DNA of 8,407 bases from Sulfurospirillum sp. (GCA_003978455.1 QNZT01000192.1:1-8407); one strand, 5' to 3'; shown: positions 1-6,945, counted from the stretch's first letter. Notes: generated by a model from the sequence alone, not told the origin. A program made the numbers and translations.

Positions 1-427
1 TGTGCCGCTCTTTGGCGAAAAGGGCCGCCGGTGCAGTGTGCCAGTCGTTGAGGTTCAGCAGCTCGATACCCGCCTCTTGTGCATAAGAGCCAATCGCACC
101 GCCAAAGAGTATAAAACGAAGAACATCGATTTCCAGACCATAGAGTTGTTCACTCTCATAGAGCAGCGCTGTCTTGACCAGTACTGTTGTCACGCCATCC
201 GCTTCGCACTGCCAGAAAGAGATCGGATACTCCTGCCCGCCGAAGGAGATTACTGTTTCCCAGAGTTTGACAGGTGTTTGCGGAAGCTTCATGAAGCGAT
301 ACCACGGCAACATCAGTGTGGTATCTATGTGTCGGGAGAGTGCTTTGGGCAGAGCGTAGGCGACATCCGCCAGCCCGCCGCTTTTGGCAAACGGATAGGC
401 TTCCGATGCGCAAAAGAGGAGTTTCAC
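1..427 (-). CDS. glgA: Glycogen synthase (GT5), N-terminal part, runs off the window
   Basis: Glycogen synthase transfers glucose from a sugar nucleotide (usually ADP-glucose in bacteria) to the non-reducing end of alpha-1,4-glucan. About 142 N-terminal residues are visible; the family is usually about 480 residues, so the rest lies left of position 1. The protein starts MKLLFCASEAYPFAKSGGLA: the KSGGLADV motif at residues 15 to 22 is the GT5 signature, and its first Lys (K15) is the sugar-nucleotide-binding lysine. An NDWHTAPA motif at residues 127 to 134 matches the conserved DWH segment of the N-terminal Rossmann domain. The start is a GTG at 427..425, chosen because the GT5 N-terminus begins there. 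It overlaps the TGA of the upstream GalT-like gene (426..424) as GTGA, implying translational coupling. I see no strong separate ribosome binding site. The donor sugar nucleotide cannot be decided from this fragment. Confidence 0.95.
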   Translation of the reverse strand, partial: MKLLFCASEAYPFAKSGGLADVAYALPKALSRHIDTTLMLPWYRFMKLPQTPVKLWETVISFGGQEYPISFWQCEADGVTTVLVKTALLYESEQLYGLEIDVLRFILFGGAIGSYAQEAGIELLNLNDWHTAPAALFAKERH

Positions 428-1443
428 TTTTTGGCGTTCCTCAGCTGTTCCGCCGCCAGTTCCGGTGCGACGGGATTGATCATCATCCCGGTGGAGAGTT
501 CAAAACCGCCGAGTCCCGTCAGTCGGGGAGCTATCCGCACCCCAAACCGGCATGTCTCTTCAAAGAGGTGGAAAATCTCCTCCGTTTCATCGTATCTGTG
601 TACCGGCGGAATCTCGAAAGAGAGGTTGAAGTCAAACTCTCCCAGTACTGCATAGAGCCTGGCGAACAACTCTTTGAGCAGTGCGGAGAGCGCATGCACA
701 CCGGTTTCACATACCTGTGTCACGGAAGATATCTTTTTCTTCGGTGTGACCCACACTTCAAACGGCACACCGCTGGCAAACGGAGCGATCGCGACAAAGG
801 TGTCGTTTTGCAAAATCAGACGGCTTTTTTCAGCGATCTCCGCCGACTGCAACGTTTCGACGATACAGCGCTGATGTTCATGAAAGTAAGCGACATGATG
901 CCTGATCTGCGCCATTTTCATCTTCGGTACCAGCGGCAAACCGATGATCTGCGTATGCGGGTGTGCCTGTGTCGCGGAAGCATTTTGCCCGTGGTTTTTA
1001 AAGACAGAGAGATAGACCAGCCGAAAATCGCGCTGCAAATCCTGTACACGCTCCTGAATCGTCAAAATCCAGCTGACAAACTCCTCTTTGCTCCACTGAT
1101 CCATACGCAGTTCGTGTCGTGGCATATCGATGATCACCTCATGCGCACCGAACCCCTCCTGCCACTCGAACAGACCTTCATGATGGCGACCCGGTACAGC
1201 TTCGATCTTCAAAGCTTTGTAGAGGTTGGGAACGACCCTCGTTTTCCATCCTGGCATATTGGCGCTGCCGTGAGGACGGATAGCGTAGATTTCGGGAGGG
1301 GTGAGCGACTCGTTGCCTTCACAAAAGGGACATACTGCACTCTGCTGAAGTTTGGCAGCCGGTAAAAATGCCGCACGCTGCATCCGCTCCGGTGCGATGA
1401 TGACATAGCGGTCATGAAAAAGGTCATAGCGTATCTGAGACAT
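424..1443 (-). CDS. GalT-like histidine-triad hexose-1-phosphate nucleotidylyltransferase
   Basis: A 339-residue protein of the GalT branch of the HIT superfamily, close in length to E. coli GalT (348). Visible features: a CPFC zinc pair (C38, C41); WKTRVVPNLYKAL at 66 to 78; HEVIIDMPRH at 101 to 110, whose last His matches the third zinc ligand position; and the active site HPHTQ at 161 to 165, where H163 should be the nucleophile forming the uridylyl- or adenylyl-histidine intermediate. The C-terminus, GFELSTGMMINPVAPE (313 to 328), resembles plant ADP-glucose phosphorylase and archaeal GalT-like proteins as I recall them more than classical GalT. No galE, galK or galM is present, and the gene overlaps glgA by 4 bp, so a role on ADP- or UDP-glucose linked to glycogen is more likely than the Leloir pathway (inference). 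The ATG at 1443 has GAGG six bases upstream. A separate promoter in the preceding gap is possible but not clear. The family is certain; the substrate is not. Confidence 0.88.
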   Translation of the reverse strand: MSQIRYDLFHDRYVIIAPERMQRAAFLPAAKLQQSAVCPFCEGNESLTPPEIYAIRPHGSANMPGWKTRVVPNLYKALKIEAVPGRHHEGLFEWQEGFGAHEVIIDMPRHELRMDQWSKEEFVSWILTIQERVQDLQRDFRLVYLSVFKNHGQNASATQAHPHTQIIGLPLVPKMKMAQIRHHVAYFHEHQRCIVETLQSAEIAEKSRLILQNDTFVAIAPFASGVPFEVWVTPKKKISSVTQVCETGVHALSALLKELFARLYAVLGEFDFNLSFEIPPVHRYDETEEIFHLFEETCRFGVRIAPRLTGLGGFELSTGMMINPVAPELAAEQLRNAKK

Positions 1444-1530
1444 GGTTCCTCACTTTATTTACATTTTTATTACAAAAGCACATTAAGTACCGATAAAGCC
1501 CTGTACTGAGCAGAACTTAGCGTTAGCGTA

Positions 1531-1555
1531 GCTTTTGGGACTTTGTTCCAAAAGC
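1531..1555. terminator. Palindrome between glk and the GalT-like gene; possible weak terminator or repeat element
   Basis: GCTTTTGG (1531 to 1538) pairs with CCAAAAGC (1548 to 1555). A G-T and an A-T pair extend the stem to about 10 bp around a 5-base loop. It lies just past the glk stop codon. No run of U follows on the minus strand, so it is not a canonical intrinsic terminator; it may be an attenuating or mRNA-protecting hairpin, or a copy of an intergenic repeat. A tandem TTAGCG pair (1517 to 1528) lies beside it. Confidence 0.4.
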
Positions 1556-1561
1556 GTTAAC

Positions 1562-2557
1562 TTAATAGTCAAACTTATCTGCCGCGTACCGTGCCGCACC
1601 CATCAGCGCTGTCTCCGGCTCCAGCGACACTTTGACATCCACCTGCCGCAGCAACTTCTCAAAACGCCCTTTATGCACAAAAGCCTTCATGAAACTCTCC
1701 TCTTTCATGAACTCCAGAATCTTCGGGGCGATCCCCCCACCGACATAAAGCCCGCCCAGCGCCAGTGACTTGAGCACCAGATTTCCCGCTTCCTGTCCGT
1801 AGATCTCCGTAAAAAGGCGCAATGTTTCGATACAGAGTTTGTCTCTGTGCACCATCGCTCCTTCGCTAACCATGGCACTTGGATCGGCACCCTCCGGCAG
1901 CACTGTCATAAAAGAGGGCTCCGGCGCGAACCCGCTCTCTGCCAGAAAGCGATAGATCGTATAGATACCAGGACCCGAAAGCACCCTTTCGACACTCACA
2001 TGAGCGGGATAGTGACTTCGCAGCCAGTGCAGCAACCGGTCCTGCTGCGGCGTTACAGGGGCAAAATCTGTATGTCCACCCTCTGTTCCCATCGGATGAA
2101 AAGCGCCTTTATCATCACAGTAGAGTATCGCCTCTCCCAGTCCCGTACCCGCTGCGATCACCGCACGGTTGGCTTTTGCGGGTTGTGCTTCGGGGTTGAG
2201 CGAAACAAACTGATCCTCTTTCAGAAAGAGCATCCCGTAGGCGGTCGCTTCCAGATCGTTGAGCAGTTTTACCCGCTGCGTTCCCAGCTGCTCTCGCAAC
2301 GCTTCTGTTTCGATCACCCAGGGCAGATTGGTCGTGTGACATACCCCGCCTATGACCGGTCCAGCTATCCCGAAAACCGCCGCATCGATTTCATGAGAGC
2401 CTCTCTTTTCCCAAAAAGCAGCGACCAGATCGGCAAAATCCGCATATTCGCCGCTTGCAAACTGCGCCTGCTCCAGCAGATGCAAACGCTCATCCCTCTT
2501 TTCATATATCGCCAAAATCACTTTGGTTCCGCCGATATCTCCTGCCAGTATCTTCAT
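1562..2557 (-). CDS. glk: Glucokinase (E. coli Glk type)
   Basis: A 331-residue ATP-dependent glucokinase (Pfam Glucokinase family; E. coli Glk has 321 residues), cytoplasmic, converting glucose to glucose-6-phosphate. Motifs in order: DIGGTK at 7 to 12 (phosphate-1 loop); GIAGPV at 63 to 68; LLNDLEATA at 98 to 106 with the likely catalytic base D101; AAGTGLGEA at 135 to 143 (phosphate-2 loop); EGGHTDFAP at 159 to 167 with the glucose-binding Glu/His; SVERVLSGPG at 188 to 197; and GGLYVGGGIAPK at 268 to 279 (adenosine site). The zinc-binding cysteine motif of ROK-family glucokinases is absent. The ATG at 2557 is chosen over an in-frame ATG 120 bases upstream because the family N-terminus starts there and because AGGAGAGGAG lies just upstream. 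Its ATG overlaps the TGA of the GH15 / phosphorylase-kinase-like gene as ATGA. Coupling to that gene suggests Glk phosphorylates glucose released from glucan (inference). Confidence 0.96.
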   Translation of the reverse strand: MKILAGDIGGTKVILAIYEKRDERLHLLEQAQFASGEYADFADLVAAFWEKRGSHEIDAAVFGIAGPVIGGVCHTTNLPWVIETEALREQLGTQRVKLLNDLEATAYGMLFLKEDQFVSLNPEAQPAKANRAVIAAGTGLGEAILYCDDKGAFHPMGTEGGHTDFAPVTPQQDRLLHWLRSHYPAHVSVERVLSGPGIYTIYRFLAESGFAPEPSFMTVLPEGADPSAMVSEGAMVHRDKLCIETLRLFTEIYGQEAGNLVLKSLALGGLYVGGGIAPKILEFMKEESFMKAFVHKGRFEKLLRQVDVKVSLEPETALMGAARYAADKFDY

Positions 2558-5500
2558 GAAGACTCCTCTCCTGTTATCCCCGCAGCCATGGCATCCTGCG
2601 GTGCAAGCAGATAGACAAATGCCGACACAAACGCCTCTTCGGTCTCTTTCGGGGAGCGCTTGTAAAAAGCTTCCCACGCCTGCCCGCGCTGTTCATGATA
2701 GTTGCCCGTTCCATGCTCTTTCTCCCATGAAATGCGTACCGCATGCCCGATCAGCACATCCAGGATCAAGTCATCCTCTATCCGAAAACGGGGATTGGCG
2801 CGAAAGAGTTTCGCCAGCGCCTGAATCGCTTCGATATTGAGCTGACGGTAGTCGGCAGCTGAGATCTCCTGCAAGAGTGCGTCGATTTTCAGCGCGAAGT
2901 TCTGCTCTCCCGGGGTCGATTCGAGTGTCAGTTCAGCGCCTATCCTGCTTCTGAGACTATACTTTTCTCCTATCACCAGACCGTTACACTGCTGGAGCAT
3001 ATGCCAGATATCTTTGTAAAAACGTGTCGAAAGCCGTCCGATCATACCCATCTGTTCACGCCACTGGCGCCACTCTTTCGCCTGTACCACATCGGCTTCC
3101 TCCTGCTCTATCGCGGCGATATCCGGTGTTCCGGTAGCTTTCAGATTTTCCTGATCGATCAGCTGGCGCGTCTCGAGGGTGAAAGATTTCAATGTTCTGC
3201 GCAGTCTGCGGTAGATTTCATGAGGCGGAAGTGTCAGCAGTGTTTCATATGCCACACCGATCGACTCACCTCTCTCCCGCGAAATCTGCCCCACCAGCAA
3301 CTGCACAAAATACCACGTACGCAGGGTGATCATATTTTCAAACAGCTCCGGTTCCCTGCGGATCAGATACCCAAGATGCAAGATGATCTCCTGAGTCAGC
3401 ACTCGTTCCGCCGCATTTTCCCCGCAAAATTCATCGATCGTTCTGACAATCGCCAGATTGTCATGCGGCTTGCTGAAAATCGCTTTGTCAAAGTAGGCAC
3501 GTCCCACGGCAAGCCGTTTTTGCCGGATCACGATATCCAGTAAAACATCTTCCAGACGGTCATCGTATTTACCCGTGATCTCCGCCAGACGACGTACTAC
3601 CGCCCAGTTATGCCGCAGCGTAGAAAGTGCATAGAGCTGATCGCTGAACGCTGCAAGAGAGAGACCGTTTTGTAGCGTATGGAGTATAAAATCTCCTCCG
3701 TGACGCTCCCAGAGCAGTGAGACGATATACGCCTGTGCATAGTGGTTCTCTTCCTCTACAAGGCGTTGTGAAAGCGCTTCATCGCCCATCTGTTCCAGTA
3801 CAGCCGCTTCATCAGCCGAAAGAGGACGATTGCGTTCAGGAGCGCTGTTGAGACAGATGCCGTGATCCGTAACCGACTCGATCTTCAGATCCGCCAGTGT
3901 CACGTGATCGACATTTTCGATCCGCTCTACCGCAGCAGTCGTCATCAGCTGCCCCAACCGTCCCAGTTTGACGATATGACCGTCACACATACCGCTTTGA
4001 AGTTCATGAAGCAGCACCGATACCGACTCCTGATCTTCGCCTTCCAGCATATCTTCACGCACCAGAAACGGCAGTATCGGCTGACCGGGCTGATCCCAGC
4101 TGGAGGAGAGAAACTTCAGAGAAGTACGAAAATGCTCCACCAGCAAAGTGTTGTCATAACTGAAATAGAACCCCTGCGGATCGAAATAATACGGCAAAAA
4201 GAGCGTCTCCTCTCCATCCACCAGATACGCCTGCGATGTCGTGATAGTTCTGGCAACCAGCATAGGTCTGCCGGAGAGGTGCAGTTTTCTGTTTTTGCCC
4301 AACAGCGTATGGAGTCTGGAGAGCTGTGACGCCTGACGAATCCTGACAGGCAGGACATCCTGAGGTGTTTCACTCGAAAAGCCCATATCCAAAAGCTTCT
4401 GTTTTACGCTTTCGTTTTGAGAGATCACCGCCACCAGCGTCTGCGTCTCTCTCCTGTGCCCTATTCTTTCCCGGCGGTGCAGCGGATCGATATCACCCGG
4501 ACGCAGTACACCATCCAGCATCATATCACTCAGCATATAGAGACTCTGCGCCCAGACCAGCGGGATGTTCTCATTTGGCACCCGCTCCTGCGAACCGGGA
4601 TTTGCCTTCTCCGCTTCGATCGATGCCTCTGGTACGATATAGAGCTCGGGCAAAAGCTTCTCTCCATCCTGCTCCACAAAGAGCGGTGCCAGTTTTTGCT
4701 GCCAGTGCTGTATGGCTTCATGATCTCTTCGCATCAGTGCATCGAGCAGAAGGTAGGTAAAAAAGAGCGGCCACTCCGATTCGATATGTTCAAACGCCTG
4801 TAACTCTTCGGGTTCATAGTGCAGACGCGACGTATCTTCGATGGCACTCTGGTGACCGTCACGCAAAAAACGCTTGCAGCCGTATCTGCCGCACAGTTTT
4901 TTGATGATCTTCTGACGGGTGCGCTCCACCAGAGCCGGATCCTCCACCGCATACGCAGGATAGCCGATGACACTCAAAAGCGCCGCATCCGTCTCTTTGG
5001 AAGTCGATTCACGCGGTAGCAGACTCTCCAGGGTAAACCGTGCCCGTGCCACATCACTGGCGACCACATGAATCACCGCTTCATAACTAGCGACATTGCC
5101 GAAAAGGTTGATACCGTCGATCGCTTCAAGTGCCGCTTTTGCCATACCTACAGAACTACAGTTGATCTCCGTTTTTCCGTGATTTGTTTTGTTCCCCCGC
5201 TCCCAGATACCATAGTCCGGCGTACAGTAACTGCGGCTGATATAGTGCACCAGATTTTGCACAAAATCGACCTCATCCTGCGTAAAGACGATCCTCAGAC
5301 CGGACGCAGTCATCTGTGCCAGCATCAGCAAAAAGATCGAAGTCGCATCGATCTGAAGATGTCCCCACTCATCATCGCCCACCACTGGCAGTCCGGTATG
5401 GGTACCGTACTTTGCGTGCAGTGCATCGGTCGGTTCCAGAGAGTACTTGAACTTCTCCACATGATCCGACTGACGCATCATCGCCGTCAATAGCCCGCGC

Positions 5501-5769
5501 ATCAGTTTCACGACACTCTGTGAAAGCAGATGGGTACGGTGATGCTCTCCAAAATACCTTTTGTACGACAGAGAAAGCCCCCAGACGGAGAGGATGCTGT
5601 AGACATTGTCCCTGACCCAGGCATCGGTATAGTCGCCATGGGCATTAACAGCGGTACTGGCAGGCAGCAGCCCCGTCACAGGATCCTGACGGGAGAGAAT
5701 GATTTTTTCAACCGCAGCAAAGTGACGGTCGAGAGAAGATCGCAGCGTATCGGTATTCATCAAATTCAT
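2554..5769 (-). CDS. Full-length phosphorylase kinase alpha/beta-like protein with GH15 (glucoamylase-like) domain
   Basis: A 1071-residue cytoplasmic protein with no signal peptide or membrane segment. Residues 10 to about 430 are an (alpha/alpha)6 GH15 domain: VTGLLPAS (31-38), MRGLLTAMMRQSD (90-102), WGHLQIDATS (135-144), GIWERGNKTN (187-196), SSVGMAKAALEAIDGINLFG (205-224), GRYGCKRFLRDG (294-305) and PLVWAQSLYML (403-413). These blocks follow animal PHKA/PHKB nearly residue for residue, as I recall those sequences. E190 in GIWERG sits at the GH15 general-acid position and E395 in SQERVP near the general-base position. The similarity continues through the middle domain (about 440-620, including LSGRP at 498-502) and the C-terminal domain (about 785-1010, including RFYKDIWHMLQQCNGL at 916-931). 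Differences from PHKA: no CAAX prenylation motif (the end is TGEESS) and a linker of only about 55 residues (860-915) where PHKA has a long phosphorylated insert. Two starts are possible, ATG 5769 or ATG 5760; AGAGG is 2 or 11 bases away, so neither is ideal. Likely function: glucan hydrolysis or glycogen sensing; databases would probably label it a GH15 protein. Confidence 0.9.
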   Translation of the reverse strand: MNLMNTDTLRSSLDRHFAAVEKIILSRQDPVTGLLPASTAVNAHGDYTDAWVRDNVYSILSVWGLSLSYKRYFGEHHRTHLLSQSVVKLMRGLLTAMMRQSDHVEKFKYSLEPTDALHAKYGTHTGLPVVGDDEWGHLQIDATSIFLLMLAQMTASGLRIVFTQDEVDFVQNLVHYISRSYCTPDYGIWERGNKTNHGKTEINCSSVGMAKAALEAIDGINLFGNVASYEAVIHVVASDVARARFTLESLLPRESTSKETDAALLSVIGYPAYAVEDPALVERTRQKIIKKLCGRYGCKRFLRDGHQSAIEDTSRLHYEPEELQAFEHIESEWPLFFTYLLLDALMRRDHEAIQHWQQKLAPLFVEQDGEKLLPELYIVPEASIEAEKANPGSQERVPNENIPLVWAQSLYMLSDMMLDGVLRPGDIDPLHRRERIGHRRETQTLVAVISQNESVKQKLLDMGFSSETPQDVLPVRIRQASQLSRLHTLLGKNRKLHLSGRPMLVARTITTSQAYLVDGEETLFLPYYFDPQGFYFSYDNTLLVEHFRTSLKFLSSSWDQPGQPILPFLVREDMLEGEDQESVSVLLHELQSGMCDGHIVKLGRLGQLMTTAAVERIENVDHVTLADLKIESVTDHGICLNSAPERNRPLSADEAAVLEQMGDEALSQRLVEEENHYAQAYIVSLLWERHGGDFILHTLQNGLSLAAFSDQLYALSTLRHNWAVVRRLAEITGKYDDRLEDVLLDIVIRQKRLAVGRAYFDKAIFSKPHDNLAIVRTIDEFCGENAAERVLTQEIILHLGYLIRREPELFENMITLRTWYFVQLLVGQISRERGESIGVAYETLLTLPPHEIYRRLRRTLKSFTLETRQLIDQENLKATGTPDIAAIEQEEADVVQAKEWRQWREQMGMIGRLSTRFYKDIWHMLQQCNGLVIGEKYSLRSRIGAELTLESTPGEQNFALKIDALLQEISAADYRQLNIEAIQALAKLFRANPRFRIEDDLILDVLIGHAVRISWEKEHGTGNYHEQRGQAWEAFYKRSPKETEEAFVSAFVYLLAPQDAMAAGITGEESS

Positions 5770-5822
5770 TACCTCTTGAATATAGGTTTAAAAACAAAAA
5801 TTAACTATAAACATCATAACAC

Positions 5823-5862
5823 AAAGCGTATTATACCTACTTTGTATTCTCCTCACATACTC
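5823..5862 (-). promoter_or_regulatory. Probable sigma-70 promoter of the glycogen cluster
   Basis: On the minus strand a perfect TATAAT (5835..5830) lies about 60 bases upstream of the GH15 / phosphorylase-kinase-like start. The -35 region is poor (ATGTGA at 17-base spacing, three of six matches), as is common in Campylobacterota. The leader after it is T-rich (5790 to 5810). No terminator is visible between the LOG gene stop (5879) and this box, so readthrough from upstream is also possible. Confidence 0.5.
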
Positions 5863-5878
5863 TCTGGCTCTGCCTCCG

Positions 5879-6817
5879 TTAAAAAAGTGGTGTTTTGTTG
5901 GCTTCGTGCCACGCCTGCATCCCTTCCCACGCCTCCTGGGCACTCTCTGCAAACCAGAAAAGGTCACGGTCTTCGGGATCGATGACGCCCTCCTCTTCAA
6001 ACATATCGAAGTTAACCAGTTTCGACCAGAACTCTTTACCGATAAAGATCACCGGTACCGGAGCAATTTTTCGTGTCTGTATCAGCGTCAGTGTTTCAAA
6101 AAGTTCATCAAATGTACCGTATCCGCCCGGGCAGATGACCAGACCGCACGCACGTTTGAGAAAGTGCATCTTGCGGATCGCAAAGTAGTAAAACTGGAAA
6201 CAGAGTTCAGGGGTGATGTAGGGGTTTGGAAACTGTTCATGAGGAAGAGTGATGTTGAGTCCGATCGTCTTGGCACCGACATCAAATGCCCCGCGGTTCG
6301 CCGCCTCCATGATCCCCGGACCTCCGCCCGTCATGATCGCGACACGGTTGTCGTCTTTGCCTTTGCCGGCTTTGCCCACCAACTGTCCAAATTCACGGGC
6401 GATATCATAATATTTGGACTTTTCCAAAATCCGTTCCGCTTTACGCACCTCTTTGAGCAGCTTTTGTGAAGAGGGATCTTTCTCCAGTGCCTTTTGTGCC
6501 TCTTGCAGTTTTTTGAGTGCCGTTTTGCGCTCTACGATACGGGTACTACCAAAGACTACGATCGTCCGCTCGATCCCATGCTGGCGTAAAATCAGCTCCG
6601 GTTTGATAAAGTCCAGTTGCAGACGTACCGGCAGGGTATCCTCACACAGTAGAAAATCCTGATCTTCCACTGCCATCCGGTAACTCGGGCTATTCATGAT
6701 CTCATGAACTCTTTTCAACGCTTCGGGATCTTCCGTCCGCGGCTTTGGATGCTGCCACGGCAAGTCGGTTTTACGCCGCTTCCTGTTTGGGGGTTTGATA
6801 AAATAGTTCTTCTTCAT
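5879..6817 (-). CDS. LOG-family nucleotide phosphoribohydrolase (lysine-decarboxylase-like fold)
   Basis: A 312-residue protein of the LOG / TIGR00730 family. Characterised members hydrolyse nucleoside 5'-monophosphates (AMP or cytokinin ribotides) to base and ribose-5-phosphate; the old label lysine decarboxylase is wrong for activity. Signature motifs: GGGPGIMEAANRGA at 164 to 177 and PGGYGTFDE at 230 to 238, with RKMHF at 215 to 219 between them. The Rossmann core begins at TIVVFGSTRI (85 to 94). It is longer than the roughly 190-residue minimal LOG proteins because of a basic N-terminal region of about 80 residues and a charged, helical insert (about 95 to 150) rich in Lys and Glu. It lacks the flanking domains of the 454-residue PpnN. 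The ATG at 6817 has AGGGA about eight bases upstream. The gene precedes the glycogen cluster on the same strand with a 109-bp gap; a functional link is not evident. Natural substrate unknown. Confidence 0.92.
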   Translation of the reverse strand: MKKNYFIKPPNRKRRKTDLPWQHPKPRTEDPEALKRVHEIMNSPSYRMAVEDQDFLLCEDTLPVRLQLDFIKPELILRQHGIERTIVVFGSTRIVERKTALKKLQEAQKALEKDPSSQKLLKEVRKAERILEKSKYYDIAREFGQLVGKAGKGKDDNRVAIMTGGGPGIMEAANRGAFDVGAKTIGLNITLPHEQFPNPYITPELCFQFYYFAIRKMHFLKRACGLVICPGGYGTFDELFETLTLIQTRKIAPVPVIFIGKEFWSKLVNFDMFEEEGVIDPEDRDLFWFAESAQEAWEGMQAWHEANKTPLF

Positions 6818-6848
6818 GAAGCGTTCCCTTTTCTAATTTAAAAATTTA

Positions 6849-6885
6849 TTATGAGATTATAGTACATTTTCAGAAAAAAGCAGAA
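6849..6885 (-). promoter_or_regulatory. Probable promoter of the LOG-family gene
   Basis: On the minus strand a perfect TATAAT (6861..6856) lies about 40 bases upstream of the ATG, preceded by a T-run (6872 to 6877) and no clear -35 box. It sits in the AT-rich 204-bp divergent region shared with the CLC gene. Confidence 0.45.
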
Positions 6886-6945
6886 GCATAATTTTAGACT
6901 ATTTGTTAAAAACGTGCTAAATATATAAAATATTACTGAATGTTT

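Noticed and set aside
316..1365. A 349-codon open frame on the plus strand antisense to the GalT-like gene
   Set aside because: The opposite strand encodes a complete, motif-bearing enzyme across the same region. The plus-strand translation has no recognisable motif and is rich in Arg, Cys and His, as expected of a mirror frame.
1444..1500. A separate promoter for the GalT-like gene
   Set aside because: Only loose AT-rich matches such as TAATAA are present, with no extended -10 or -35 partner, so I did not list it as a feature.
1562..2557. ROK-family glucokinase or repressor
   Set aside because: The ROK zinc motif with its three cysteines is absent and there is no helix-turn-helix N-terminus; the motifs match the E. 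coli Glk family instead.
1847..2614. A 255-codon open frame on the plus strand antisense to glk
   Set aside because: It mirrors the well-supported glucokinase gene, shows no family motif, and extends over the glk start into the next gene.
2558..2677. An upstream in-frame ATG extending glucokinase by 40 residues
   Set aside because: The extension lies wholly inside the GH15 / PHK-like coding end, reads as a Cys/Gly-rich mirror of it, and the family N-terminus (MKILAGDIGGTK) starts at 2557 behind a strong ribosome binding site.
5770..5878. Intrinsic terminator between the LOG gene and the glycogen cluster
   Set aside because: I could not find a GC-rich stem followed by a U-tract on the minus strand here, only T-rich leader sequence after the TATAAT box.
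5879..6817. Lysine decarboxylase
   Set aside because: The GGGxGxM and PGGxGTxxE motifs are those of LOG phosphoribohydrolases; the decarboxylase name is a historical mislabel and there is no PLP-binding site.
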